A DNA stretch of 10,251 bases from an uncultured Clostridia bacterium (GCA_947177695.1 CAMWVO010000034.1:1-10251); one strand, 5' to 3'; shown: positions 1 through 6,685, counted from the stretch's first letter. Notes: generated from the sequence alone by a model not told the origin. Translations and numbers: made by a program.

Positions 1-971
1 ATGATATTGCGGGGATAACGCTGACGGAGCATATCGTTCATTCCCACAAAAAGGCAGGTTGTGGAGGAAAGCGTTACCAGCAGCATTGTTGCAAGAATGC
101 ATATTGAAGCAAGTCCCGCGCCGTTCCGCTTCATGCGGTAGGTCATTTGAGATACCGAAACGAAATGGTTGGTCTTGTAGTAGTATTTTTTGTTCCGCTG
201 GAGCATTTTGCACATCACTACTGAGCCCGCTATAAACAGCAGATAGGTCGCAATTATAACCATGAGTACCGCTGCAAAGAACGTGAATATCGCCGCAAGC
301 GGGCTTTCGATAGTTACCGCCATGTAGTAGGAAATACCCAGCAGTATTGCTCCGACGACTGCAAGAAACCAGTTTGCTTTCGGAGGCTTTTCTCCCGCAT
401 TTTCACTGTGGAGAAGCTCCACGGGATTGGACAGATGTATCTGCCGCAAAGCGCTTATCAGTATCAGCAGGAATATTACCGCGTAGAAAATAAGCGAGTC
501 GGTTATAGCTTTCGGTTCGACGGTGAAGCTGTAGGAGGCTTCGTTTCCCAGCATTTTTGTCAGCAGAAGCTCTGCAAACTTTGAGAATAATATGCCGCAG
601 CCCAGACCGATAGCCTCCGCAAGAACATACACGATAAGGGTCTCCCAGACCAGAATACGGGCAATGTTGCGTTTTCCCATGCCGAGGACATTATAGAGAC
701 CGAACTCGGTTTTCCTGCGCCTTATCAGGAACGAATTTGTGTAGAACAGGAATATAGACGAAAATACAGCCAGTACCCAGCAGCCCAGCATAAGCAGGGT
801 CTGCATTATTTCGCCGCCGCGCATTTCCGACACGAAACGGCTTACCGACAGGAACGAGGTGATGTAGAACATCATTACCATTCCCGCGCAGGCGAACAGG
901 TACGGCAGATATATGCGGTAGTTTTTCTTTATTCCGCCGGCCGCAAGCTTGGGGTAGAGAAATGTAGTCAT
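1..971 (-). CDS. bceB: BceB-type FtsX-family ABC permease, N-terminal part (cut by window edge)
   Basis: This is the membrane subunit of a Bce-type ABC transporter, a family that confers resistance to cell-wall-active peptide antibiotics and also forms the sensory complex with the cognate histidine kinase. I translated 323 codons from ATG at 971; the frame is open to the window edge. About seven hydrophobic segments are visible, near residues 21-38, 58-82, 103-130, 156-176, 201-220, 225-253 and 287-310. The FtsX-like stretch RRRKTEFGLYNVLGMGK lies at 84-100. The fragment stops just after the seventh helix, where this family carries its large extracellular domain, so that domain and the last helices are missing here. 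The Shine-Dalgarno is AAAGGA, about 11 nt upstream. It lies 117 bp downstream of bceA, unusually far for this pair, with hairpins between. The family assignment is firm; the drug substrate cannot be told. Confidence 0.9.
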   Translation of the reverse strand, partial: MTTFLYPKLAAGGIKKNYRIYLPYLFACAGMVMMFYITSFLSVSRFVSEMRGGEIMQTLLMLGCWVLAVFSSIFLFYTNSFLIRRRKTEFGLYNVLGMGKRNIARILVWETLIVYVLAEAIGLGCGILFSKFAELLLTKMLGNEASYSFTVEPKAITDSLIFYAVIFLLILISALRQIHLSNPVELLHSENAGEKPPKANWFLAVVGAILLGISYYMAVTIESPLAAIFTFFAAVLMVIIATYLLFIAGSVVMCKMLQRNKKYYYKTNHFVSVSQMTYRMKRNGAGLASICILATMLLVTLSSTTCLFVGMNDMLRQRYPRNI

Positions 972-1001
972 TGTGAAATCAATCCTTTCTGAGTTTTGCG
1001 G

Positions 1002-1031
1002 TTTCCGAGACGAACTTGTTCGGCTCGGAAA
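1002..1031. repeat. Inverted repeat, 14-bp arms (13/14 paired)
   Basis: The arm TTTCCGAGACGAAC (1002-1015) and the arm GTTCGGCTCGGAAA (1018-1031) are reverse complements except for one position, around a 2-base centre. It is the bceB-proximal member of three consecutive hairpins. No T-run follows on the minus strand, so it does not look like an intrinsic terminator. It could stabilise or process the bceA-bceB mRNA. Confidence 0.75.
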
Positions 1032-1051
1032 TTTCGGGCGACAGCCCGAAA
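1032..1051. repeat. Perfect inverted repeat, 8-bp arms, 4-base loop
   Basis: TTTCGGGC (1032-1039) and GCCCGAAA (1044-1051) pair perfectly around GACA. The structure directly abuts the hairpin at 1002-1031. It is the GC-rich middle hairpin of the bceA-bceB spacer and lacks a following U-tract in the direction of transcription. Confidence 0.75.
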
Positions 1052-1065
1052 AGTAAAACTCGCAG

Positions 1066-1098
1066 CGACATTTAAAAATCTTTGATTTTTAAATGTCG
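1066..1098. repeat. Perfect inverted repeat, 15-bp arms, over the bceA stop codon
   Basis: CGACATTTAAAAATC (1066-1080) and GATTTTTAAATGTCG (1084-1098) are exact reverse complements around TTT. On the minus strand the first arm encodes the last two residues (D, I) and the stop of bceA, so the stop codon sits inside the stem. The outer arm is followed by CTGCGAGTTTTAC, not a clean U-run, which makes terminator function doubtful. Together with the two neighbouring hairpins it fills most of the spacer. Confidence 0.8.
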
Positions 1099-1850
1099 TT
1101 TCCAGACGAAATTAATGTAAGGGTATCGGAGATCCGCTTGTAAAGCTCGTCGTTTCCGCAGTCGCCTCTGTAAATTTGATGGAAAACCTCCCCGTCCTTG
1201 ATGAACAGGACGCGGTTTGCGCGGCTTGCGGCTTTTACGGAGTGGGTAACCATAAGTATAGTCTGTCCCTCGGCGTTAAGCTTTGAGAACAGCGACAGAA
1301 GCTCATCAGCGGCTTTGGAATCAAGCGCACCCGTAGGCTCGTCTGCAAGGAGCATTTTCGGGTCGGTTATCATTGCTCTTGCGGCGGCGGTGCGCTGCTT
1401 CTGACCTCCCGAAATTTCGTAGGGGTACTTGTCAAGCAGCATTGTAATCCCAAGCTTTTCCGCGGCGGCTTCAAGCTTTCGGGACATTTCCTTATAGCCC
1501 GTCCCCGCAAGCACAAGCGGAAGCAGGATATTGTCGCGTACGGTAAAGGTGTCCAGCAGATTGAAGTCCTGAAAGACAAAGCCCAGATTGTTCCGCCTGA
1601 AAGCGGCGGCGTCCTTTTCCTTTATTCTGGAAAAATCCGTTCCGTCCAGAACAACGTTTCCTCCGGTAGGCTTGTCGAGAGCCGCTAAAATGTTCAGCAG
1701 CGTGGTCTTTCCCGACCCGCTCTCCCCCATGATGGCGATGTACTCTCCCCTCTCGGCGGTGAACGTGACGTTTTTCAGAGCCTCCACCTTGTTTGAGCCG
1801 AGGCGCTGTGTGTATACTTTTTTGACATTTTTTACTTCAAGCACAGGCAT
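1089..1850 (-). CDS. bceA: BceA-type ABC transporter ATPase
   Basis: This is the cytoplasmic ATPase that powers the adjacent BceB-type permease in peptide-antibiotic detoxification and signalling. From ATG at 1850 it is 253 residues, normal for the family. Walker A GESGSGKT is at 42-49, the Q-loop Gln at 94, signature ISGGQ at 146-150, Walker B MLLADE at 166-171 with the EPTGALD that follows, and the switch His at 203. The frame is open further upstream, but 1850 is preferred because GGAAGGAG lies 8 nt before it and family proteins begin with a short strand like PVLEVKNV. The extended start would also run through the promoter. The C-terminus (ISSGNDI) is formed by a hairpin arm and may have been altered by an insertion. 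Expression is likely induced by the BceR-type regulator through the operator just upstream. The substrate is unknown. Confidence 0.93.
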   Translation of the reverse strand: MPVLEVKNVKKVYTQRLGSNKVEALKNVTFTAERGEYIAIMGESGSGKTTLLNILAALDKPTGGNVVLDGTDFSRIKEKDAAAFRRNNLGFVFQDFNLLDTFTVRDNILLPLVLAGTGYKEMSRKLEAAAEKLGITMLLDKYPYEISGGQKQRTAAARAMITDPKMLLADEPTGALDSKAADELLSLFSKLNAEGQTILMVTHSVKAASRANRVLFIKDGEVFHQIYRGDCGNDELYKRISDTLTLISSGNDI

Positions 1851-1883
1851 AAAAGTTCTCCTTCCGTTTTTGTTTCTGTACTT

Positions 1884-1889
1884 AGTATA
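1884..1889 (-). promoter_or_regulatory. Candidate -10 box of the bceAB promoter
   Basis: On the minus strand the sequence reads TTATACTAAG, with TATACT matching five of six bases of the sigma-A -10 consensus. It lies about 34 bp before the bceA start codon. No good TTGACA appears 16-18 bp upstream; the hexamer at a 17-bp spacing is TGGCGG. A strong -10 with a weak -35 fits an activator-dependent promoter, here probably dependent on the BceR-type regulator. Confidence 0.6.
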
Positions 1890-1895
1890 ACCGAA

Positions 1896-1935
1896 AGGGA
1901 AAATGTCCGCCATAGCTTCGGCTTACATTTTCCCT
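1896..1935. repeat. Inverted repeat, 11-bp perfect arms, between operator and -10
   Basis: AGGGAAAATGT (1896-1906) and ACATTTTCCCT (1925-1935) are exact reverse complements with an 18-base centre. The centre contains AGC-TTCG-GCT at 1914-1923, a UUCG tetraloop hairpin if read on the plus strand. It lies upstream of the -10 box and contains a half-site of the regulator motif (TTACA at 1923-1927). It could be an extended regulator site, or a hairpin ending transcripts coming from bceS. Confidence 0.65.
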
Positions 1936-1957
1936 CTCAAATCTTACATTTTTGTAA
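1922..1957 (-). promoter_or_regulatory. BceR-like operator: palindrome plus secondary half-site
   Basis: TTACA-TTTT-TGTAA at 1944-1957 is a perfect match to the TNACA-N4-TGTAA motif known for BceR-type regulators. CTTACATTTT occurs twice, at 1922-1931 and 1943-1952, offset by 21 bp or two helical turns. This resembles a primary site plus a secondary half-site for cooperative binding of an OmpR-family dimer pair. The palindrome starts 2 bp past the bceS stop codon and is centred about 64 bp upstream of the -10 box. I infer control of bceAB by the regulator encoded at 3010-3681. Confidence 0.72.
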
Positions 1958-1959
1958 TA

Positions 1960-2997
1960 CTATTCGTGTTCGGTCTGCTTCGTTTCAAGGTTCAGCTTGA
2001 TTATCAGCCCGCCGCCAGGAGCGTTCTCCGCGGAAATACCGTGTCCAAGTTTTGTGCATATCCGTTTGCACAGGTACAGACCTATGCCGCTGGCTTTTTT
2101 ATCAAGCCTGCCGTTGCAGCCCGTGTAGCCCTTCTCGAACAGCCTCGGCAAGTCCTCGGAAGCCGCTCCGATACCCGTGTCGCGGATACAAAGGGTGAGC
2201 GGCTCTTCACAGTATATCTCCGCGCCGCCTGTTTTTGTGTACTTCACCGCATTTGATATGACCTGCTCGATAACGAACAGAAGCCATTTCTCGTCGGTAA
2301 GGACGGTTTTCCGTAACGGCTCGTAGGTAAGGCTCAGCTTTTTGCGGATAAACTGCCGCGAGAATTTCCTCACCGCCTGTCTGACAATTCCGTCCAGATC
2401 GTATTCCTTTATCACGTAGTCCGTGCTGTCCGAGTCAAGCCGCAGATAACACATCACCATTTCCGCGTACTGCTCTATCCTTTGCAGATTGTCGGATAGC
2501 TCGCGGCGCAGCGCGAGATTTTGCTCGCGGCATAGCGCTATATTTTGTTCCCTGTTTAGCTCGTCCGATTGCCCTGCTTCCTGCAAAATAAGTCCCATAG
2601 CCGCAATGGGAGTTTTTATCTGGTGCGCCCAGATGGTGTAGTATTCGGTCATGTCCGAGTATTTTTCAGACATTTCGTCCCAGACGCAGCGCATATTTTC
2701 GTACAGTATCCTTACAAGCTCGCAGTAATCCTCCTCGATACCGTACACCGGCGACGGCAGACCGTCTATAGTGTAAATAATTTCGTCCGCAAGCTTTTTC
2801 AGCCGCAGACGTTTTCTTCTGTAGTATAGAAAATCAACCGCCGCAGCGGTCAGTCCGAAAAAGCCGCTTACCGCCGCGCCGTACAGAACGGCTTTCAGCG
2901 GAAGCGAATAAAGCGCAAACACAGCCGCAAACAGGACGCAGACGATCGCCCACACCGCTAAAGTCACGCGGCGCGACCTGATATAGTCCCACAGCAT
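1960..2997 (-). CDS. bceS: BceS-type intramembrane-sensing histidine kinase
   Basis: This membrane histidine kinase is expected to phosphorylate the response regulator encoded immediately upstream. It has 345 residues. Two closely spaced transmembrane helices lie near 11-31 and 36-58, with almost no extracellular loop, the mark of the Bce/intramembrane-sensing class that detects drugs through its ABC transporter. The H-box HQIKTP gives phospho-acceptor His125. The N-box is around N249 in EQVISNAVKYT, G1 is DTGIG at 273-277, and G2 is SGIGLYLCKRI at 303-313. The start at 2997 has GGGAG 8 nt before it and follows the regulator stop by 12 bp, so the two are co-translated. Unusually, residues 149-164 are a near-perfect 8-residue tandem repeat (REQNIALC/REQNLALR) in the segment after the dimerisation helix. 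The bceAB operator begins just past the stop. Confidence 0.93.
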   Translation of the reverse strand: MLWDYIRSRRVTLAVWAIVCVLFAAVFALYSLPLKAVLYGAAVSGFFGLTAAAVDFLYYRRKRLRLKKLADEIIYTIDGLPSPVYGIEEDYCELVRILYENMRCVWDEMSEKYSDMTEYYTIWAHQIKTPIAAMGLILQEAGQSDELNREQNIALCREQNLALRRELSDNLQRIEQYAEMVMCYLRLDSDSTDYVIKEYDLDGIVRQAVRKFSRQFIRKKLSLTYEPLRKTVLTDEKWLLFVIEQVISNAVKYTKTGGAEIYCEEPLTLCIRDTGIGAASEDLPRLFEKGYTGCNGRLDKKASGIGLYLCKRICTKLGHGISAENAPGGGLIIKLNLETKQTEHE

Positions 2998-3009
2998 ACG
3001 ATCACTCCC

Positions 3010-3681
3010 TCAGCCGATGATATAGCCCATGCCCGCCTTTGTAACGATAAAATCCTCCAGACCGTACCGCTCCAGCTTTTTCCTAAGTCTGGAAACATTT
3101 ACCGTGAGCGTGTTTTCGTCCACATAGCAGTCGGTCTCCCACAGTCTGTTCATAAGTTCTTCCCTGCTTACCACCTTTCCTTTGTTTTCCATAAGGGTAA
3201 GCAGTATCCTGTATTCGTTTTTGGTAAGCTCCAGCTTTTCACCGCTGTAGGTCATTGACGCGTCCGAAATGTTCAGTACCGCGCCCTTGTGTTCTATCGT
3301 TTCGGGAGCGTTTCCGAAATCGTAAGTCCTGCGGAGTATCGCCTTTATCTTCGCCAGAAGCACCGTAAGATCAAAGGGCTTGGGGATAAAATCGTCCCCG
3401 CCCATGTCCATAGCCATAATGATGTTCATATTGTCCGAAGCCGAGGATAGAAACACCACGGGAACCTGTGAGATTTTGCGTATCTCCGCGCACCAGTAAA
3501 ACCCGTTGTAAAATGGCAGACCTATGTCCATCAGCACAAGGTGAGGGGAAAACTCCGAAAATTCCCCGATAATATTTCTGAAATCTTCAGCGGTCAAAAC
3601 TTCGTAGCCCCAGCCCTCAAGGTAATTTTTCACCGCGTTTGCAATTACCGAATCGTCCTCGGCGATAAAAATTCTATGCAT
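3010..3681 (-). CDS. bceR: BceR-type response regulator, OmpR family
   Basis: This is a two-component transcription activator of 223 residues. The receiver domain covers roughly 1-115, with acidic pocket E8-D9-D10, phospho-acceptor Asp52 (in MDIGLPFYNG), switch Ser79 and conserved Lys101 (in IPKPFD). A winged-helix DNA-binding domain follows from about 130, with LTKNEYRILLTLMENKGKVV and a C-terminal RLRKKLERYGL wing region. The start at 3681 lies 1 bp past the stop of the C39-like gene, with AAAGG about 12 nt upstream, so translation is coupled to the upstream gene. Its partner kinase follows directly. By family its target should be the palindrome at 1944-1957 before bceA. I see no separate promoter for this gene. 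Confidence 0.94.
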   Translation of the reverse strand: MHRIFIAEDDSVIANAVKNYLEGWGYEVLTAEDFRNIIGEFSEFSPHLVLMDIGLPFYNGFYWCAEIRKISQVPVVFLSSASDNMNIIMAMDMGGDDFIPKPFDLTVLLAKIKAILRRTYDFGNAPETIEHKGAVLNISDASMTYSGEKLELTKNEYRILLTLMENKGKVVSREELMNRLWETDCYVDENTLTVNVSRLRKKLERYGLEDFIVTKAGMGYIIG

Positions 3682-3682
3682 T

Positions 3683-4801
3683 TTATTGATCGACCTTTGT
3701 TAATTCTTCCGCGCCCCATATCGTTTCCTCAGCATTGCTGTTCCAGAAATCGTCCTCCGAGGTTTCCGTAACAGCGTCGGGTTCGGAGACCTGCGTTTCG
3801 GGGACTTGTGTTTCCGCGTTCTCCGAACGGGTCGTAACGGGACTTCCCGTGCCGTCGGGAATTATAACGATAGCCTGACGGTGCATCTGGTCGTACCGCG
3901 TTTCAAACCGATTTATATTGTAGTCGATAATGCCTTTCATGGGGTCGTTGAGAGTTACTAAGTCCGCGCTCATGTTGAAGCCTGCCAGCACAAAGCAGTG
4001 CTCGTTCAGATACCAGTCAAGCTGCTCGCCTGTGGCGTTGTCGTACCATGTCTCGTAGAATTCGGGCTCGATCATTCCGTCAGTCGCCCAGCACAGGACG
4101 GGCACGTCCGCCGCCAGATAGTCGTAAAGCACGTCTGGGTGAGAGCCTGAAATATTTTTCACGGTAAATCCGCCGCCGTGGTCGGCTATGTATGAATTGG
4201 CAGCCTTTTCGATAGCGGGCGCGAAACAGCCGTAGCCGCGGCTGAACGGGTCTCCGATAAAGTAATCGAAAAAGCTGTCCTTATAGGTTTTTCCGTCCTC
4301 GTAGCGGGCGTTGCCCCAGCTTACGGGAAGATAATTTCTCGCAAGGTCGGTCTTGTCCGCGTTAAAGCCGCAGTGCCTGAGCAGAATGGTCAGCGCGGTT
4401 ATCTCGCAGCCAACCGGAAGTTCGGGAAGCTGCAAAATGTTCTCCATATCGATATAGACCGAATTGTTGTCATACTCCTTGCGGACGCGGCTGGTGATGA
4501 TAGTCCTGCTGACAGAGGTAACATCGGTATCGGAAGCCTCGGCATCTTCGACCTCGGGAGAAGTCTCCGTACCGGAAGTTCCTGTCGTGGAAACAGTCAC
4601 GGTGCGGGATTCCGAAAGGGTAACGGAAACGGTTGCAGGCAGAGCTTCCTCGGTTCCCTCCGAAAAAAGGCTTTCGGAGACGCTTTCGCCGTCGGGGACA
4701 GAATTATCCCTGCCCCTGCCCGCAATTATGAAAATAACCGCCGCCGCCAGAACGATCACGCAAACCGTGATCACAGCAAGCCTTGTAATAAGCTCGTTCA
4801 T
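3683..4801 (-). CDS. Membrane-anchored C39-like (papain-fold) peptidase family protein
   Basis: The 372-residue protein starts with one hydrophobic segment at about 8-28, followed by RGRD and a Ser/Thr/Glu-rich linker (about 33-105), so the rest should be outside the membrane. The globular part (about 110-315) looks like the Peptidase_C39_2 group. LPVGCEITAL places a nucleophile-type Cys132, EHCFVLAGF gives His268, and LNDPMKG gives Asp287, in the order of a papain-like triad. A second acidic, Thr-rich tail spans 318-372. The start at 4801 has GAGG 7 nt upstream and sits 13 bp past the upstream stop. Between a PASTA receptor-like gene and a Bce two-component system it may act at the envelope, for example in peptide cleavage or sensing; that is inference. 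True protease activity is unproven, as many of this group are unstudied. Confidence 0.82.
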   Translation of the reverse strand: MNELITRLAVITVCVIVLAAAVIFIIAGRGRDNSVPDGESVSESLFSEGTEEALPATVSVTLSESRTVTVSTTGTSGTETSPEVEDAEASDTDVTSVSRTIITSRVRKEYDNNSVYIDMENILQLPELPVGCEITALTILLRHCGFNADKTDLARNYLPVSWGNARYEDGKTYKDSFFDYFIGDPFSRGYGCFAPAIEKAANSYIADHGGGFTVKNISGSHPDVLYDYLAADVPVLCWATDGMIEPEFYETWYDNATGEQLDWYLNEHCFVLAGFNMSADLVTLNDPMKGIIDYNINRFETRYDQMHRQAIVIIPDGTGSPVTTRSENAETQVPETQVSEPDAVTETSEDDFWNSNAEETIWGAEELTKVDQ

Positions 4802-4814
4802 TCCGTTTCCTCAA

Positions 4815-6665
4815 TCAATCGTAAATTGTGATGATGATATCCTCGTCCTCGGGGAAAGGCGGGATAAAGCCCTCGAAGGGATCTTCCTCGATAAGCGGAG
4901 GAGGCGCCGCTTCTGTCTCCGTCTCGGTAGGTTCGGGCTTGGGAGGATTTTTCGCCACATATACCGTAAGCGTTTCGCCCGCCTCAACGTCTATCTTTTC
5001 ACCCGGCTCCTTGCTTGTTTTGGCAACGTAGCCCTCCAGAGTATCCTCCGTTTCAAGCTCCTGCTCCTCGTACTTTATGCCCAGCTCGTTAAGCTTTGCA
5101 AAGTAGTCCTTTTTGGACAGCGCAAGATAATCGGGAATTTCAATATATTTCGGTCCGAGGCTGACTTTAACCAGTATCTCCGTGCCGTCCTTATAGGTCT
5201 CATTTTTGGGTATGGACTGGTAGAAAATAAGTCCCTTGCCGAATTCGTCGTTATACTCGTACTCAGGCTTGAATACAAGACTGCTGTTGGCGTCCGACTT
5301 GCTTATAAGGTCGTAGCTTTTTCCAGTGATATCATTCATGACGTACACAATGCCGTTATCCGCAGCAGTTGTAGCCGCAGTAGTGGTAGTCTGCTCCATA
5401 GGCGCGGGAGCGGACAAAGTTGTGGTCTCTCCCGTAAGTCCCCCGGTATCGGATATTGCAGCAAGACCGGAGTCGGGAGTGCCGAAAGAACTGCTGTTGT
5501 CGTCCAGGGAGATTATCATTATCATACCGAGGAAAAACAGTCCCACAATAAGGATAACAGCCATTATAAGTACGAACAGGCGGTGTCTGCTGATAGGCTC
5601 TGCGGCTGATTTGCCGCGGCTGCCGCTGTGAGAACGCACCGCTGTGCTCTGTCTGGGAATGGATATGGTCTGCGTGCTTGAGGATGACAGCCTCTTCGAG
5701 CCGTATTCGGGCTGCTCGAAAAGCTGTGTCACAAGCTCGGTAATGGTCTGGATACGCATTTCCCCGCTGAGGTTAAGACCGTTCATAATGACCTTTGAAA
5801 CGTTGGAGGGAATATTTCGGTTAAGTCCCGCAGGTTCGATAAGATTATCGCTGGAAAGCCTGCTTGTGGCTTCGGTGGGGACTACTCCCGTAAGTATTCT
5901 GTAAAGCAGGGCGGAAATGCCGTAAACGTCCGTCCAGGTGCCCTGCCAGTTGCTGGAATTGTACTGCTCGGGAGCGGCATAGCCGTTGTACAGCTCGGAA
6001 GCAAGCTCGGTATTGGCAGTTCTTGCGTCCGCAATGCAGAAGCCCGTCAGCTTCAGCTCGCCCTTGTCGGTAACGATTATGTTTTCGGGGGAGATGCCCC
6101 TGTGGACAAGTCCCGCGTTGTGAACGAGAGAAAGCGTGGTAAAGATAGGAGGGAACAGCTTCTTGACTTCCTCCCATGAAAGCTCGCCCGCGTTCATTCT
6201 CAGGTACTCACTCATAGTCATGCCGTCCAGCCAGCTGAATACCACATAGGCGGTATTGTTGTCGCCGAACATATCTATCGCGGCGTTGATGTGGTTAAGG
6301 GTGCGCATTTTAGACAGCACCTTGTTAAGCTCCACAAACTCCGAAAGAAATGTTTTGTACTGGGGCATACTGTCGGGGTTGACCTTTATTACCGACGAAC
6401 CCTTTTCGCGGGTGCAGAGGGTATCGGGCATATATTCCTTTATAAGCACCTTGCTTTCGGTGATCTTGTCGAACGCAATATAGCACGCGCTTTCGCCGTT
6501 GTAGGATTTGAGCTTTCCTACCAGATATCTGTCGTTAAGAGTAACGCCCGGTGCAAGATAAGACGGGAGGTGAGGCGCTCCGACGCGGTATCCGCAGTCA
6601 GGACAAATCTCGGCGTCCTCGCCGAGCGGATTCATGCAGCCGTAGCACAGATTAAAACGCTCCAT
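4815..6665 (-). CDS. Zinc-ribbon / kinase-fold / PASTA membrane protein, probable pseudokinase
   Basis: From ATG at 6665 the protein has 616 residues. It has an N-terminal zinc ribbon (C7, C10, C21, C24), a Ser/Thr kinase fold at about 46-317, a Ser-rich juxtamembrane stretch, one transmembrane helix near 363-387, a Thr-rich linker, two PASTA-like repeats (about 436-504 and 505-572) and an acidic Pro-rich tail. PASTA kinases bind peptidoglycan fragments or lipid II outside and signal inside. Here beta-3 Lys76 (VLIKEYMP) and the APE-like segment YAAPEQY are kept. The catalytic HRD is HRG (188-190), the DFG Asp is Gly (TGF, 207-209), and the Gly-rich loop is degraded. I therefore call it a likely pseudokinase acting as receptor or scaffold. 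AAAGGAG lies 9 nt before this start; an ATG nine codons upstream is not preferred. It is first in the operon. Confidence 0.88.
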   Translation of the reverse strand: MERFNLCYGCMNPLGEDAEICPDCGYRVGAPHLPSYLAPGVTLNDRYLVGKLKSYNGESACYIAFDKITESKVLIKEYMPDTLCTREKGSSVIKVNPDSMPQYKTFLSEFVELNKVLSKMRTLNHINAAIDMFGDNNTAYVVFSWLDGMTMSEYLRMNAGELSWEEVKKLFPPIFTTLSLVHNAGLVHRGISPENIIVTDKGELKLTGFCIADARTANTELASELYNGYAAPEQYNSSNWQGTWTDVYGISALLYRILTGVVPTEATSRLSSDNLIEPAGLNRNIPSNVSKVIMNGLNLSGEMRIQTITELVTQLFEQPEYGSKRLSSSSTQTISIPRQSTAVRSHSGSRGKSAAEPISRHRLFVLIMAVILIVGLFFLGMIMIISLDDNSSSFGTPDSGLAAISDTGGLTGETTTLSAPAPMEQTTTTAATTAADNGIVYVMNDITGKSYDLISKSDANSSLVFKPEYEYNDEFGKGLIFYQSIPKNETYKDGTEILVKVSLGPKYIEIPDYLALSKKDYFAKLNELGIKYEEQELETEDTLEGYVAKTSKEPGEKIDVEAGETLTVYVAKNPPKPEPTETETEAAPPPLIEEDPFEGFIPPFPEDEDIIITIYD

Positions 6666-6685
6666 AGTCTCTTGCTCCTTTCCAT

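Larger units (their letters stand above)
1001..1110. repeat. Direct repeat flanking the hairpin block at the bceA-bceB junction
   Basis: GTTTCCGAGACGAA at 1001-1014 recurs at 1098-1110 as GTTTCCAGACGAA, identical except for one missing base, at a 97-bp offset. The right copy encodes the C-terminal residues S-S-G-N of BceA; the left copy is in the spacer. The intervening DNA is almost entirely inverted repeat. Joining the sequence through a single copy continues the bceA frame for ten more codons to a TGA that overlaps the bceB ATG as ATGA. I infer a target-site duplication or a recombination footprint around an inserted hairpin element. A chance short repeat is possible but less likely given the restored overlap. 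Confidence 0.6.

Noticed and set aside
1089..1913. Longer form of the BceA-type ATPase with 21 extra N-terminal residues
   Set aside because: The extension would be translated across the -10 box and part of the inverted repeat, has no family counterpart, and the ATG at 1850 has a strong GGAAGGAG ribosome site.
4464..5609. Open frame of 381 codons on the plus strand
   Set aside because: It is antisense to the start of the C39-like gene and the 3' part of the PASTA gene, spans their junction, is low in recognisable motifs and has no family resemblance. Both minus-strand genes have clear domains.
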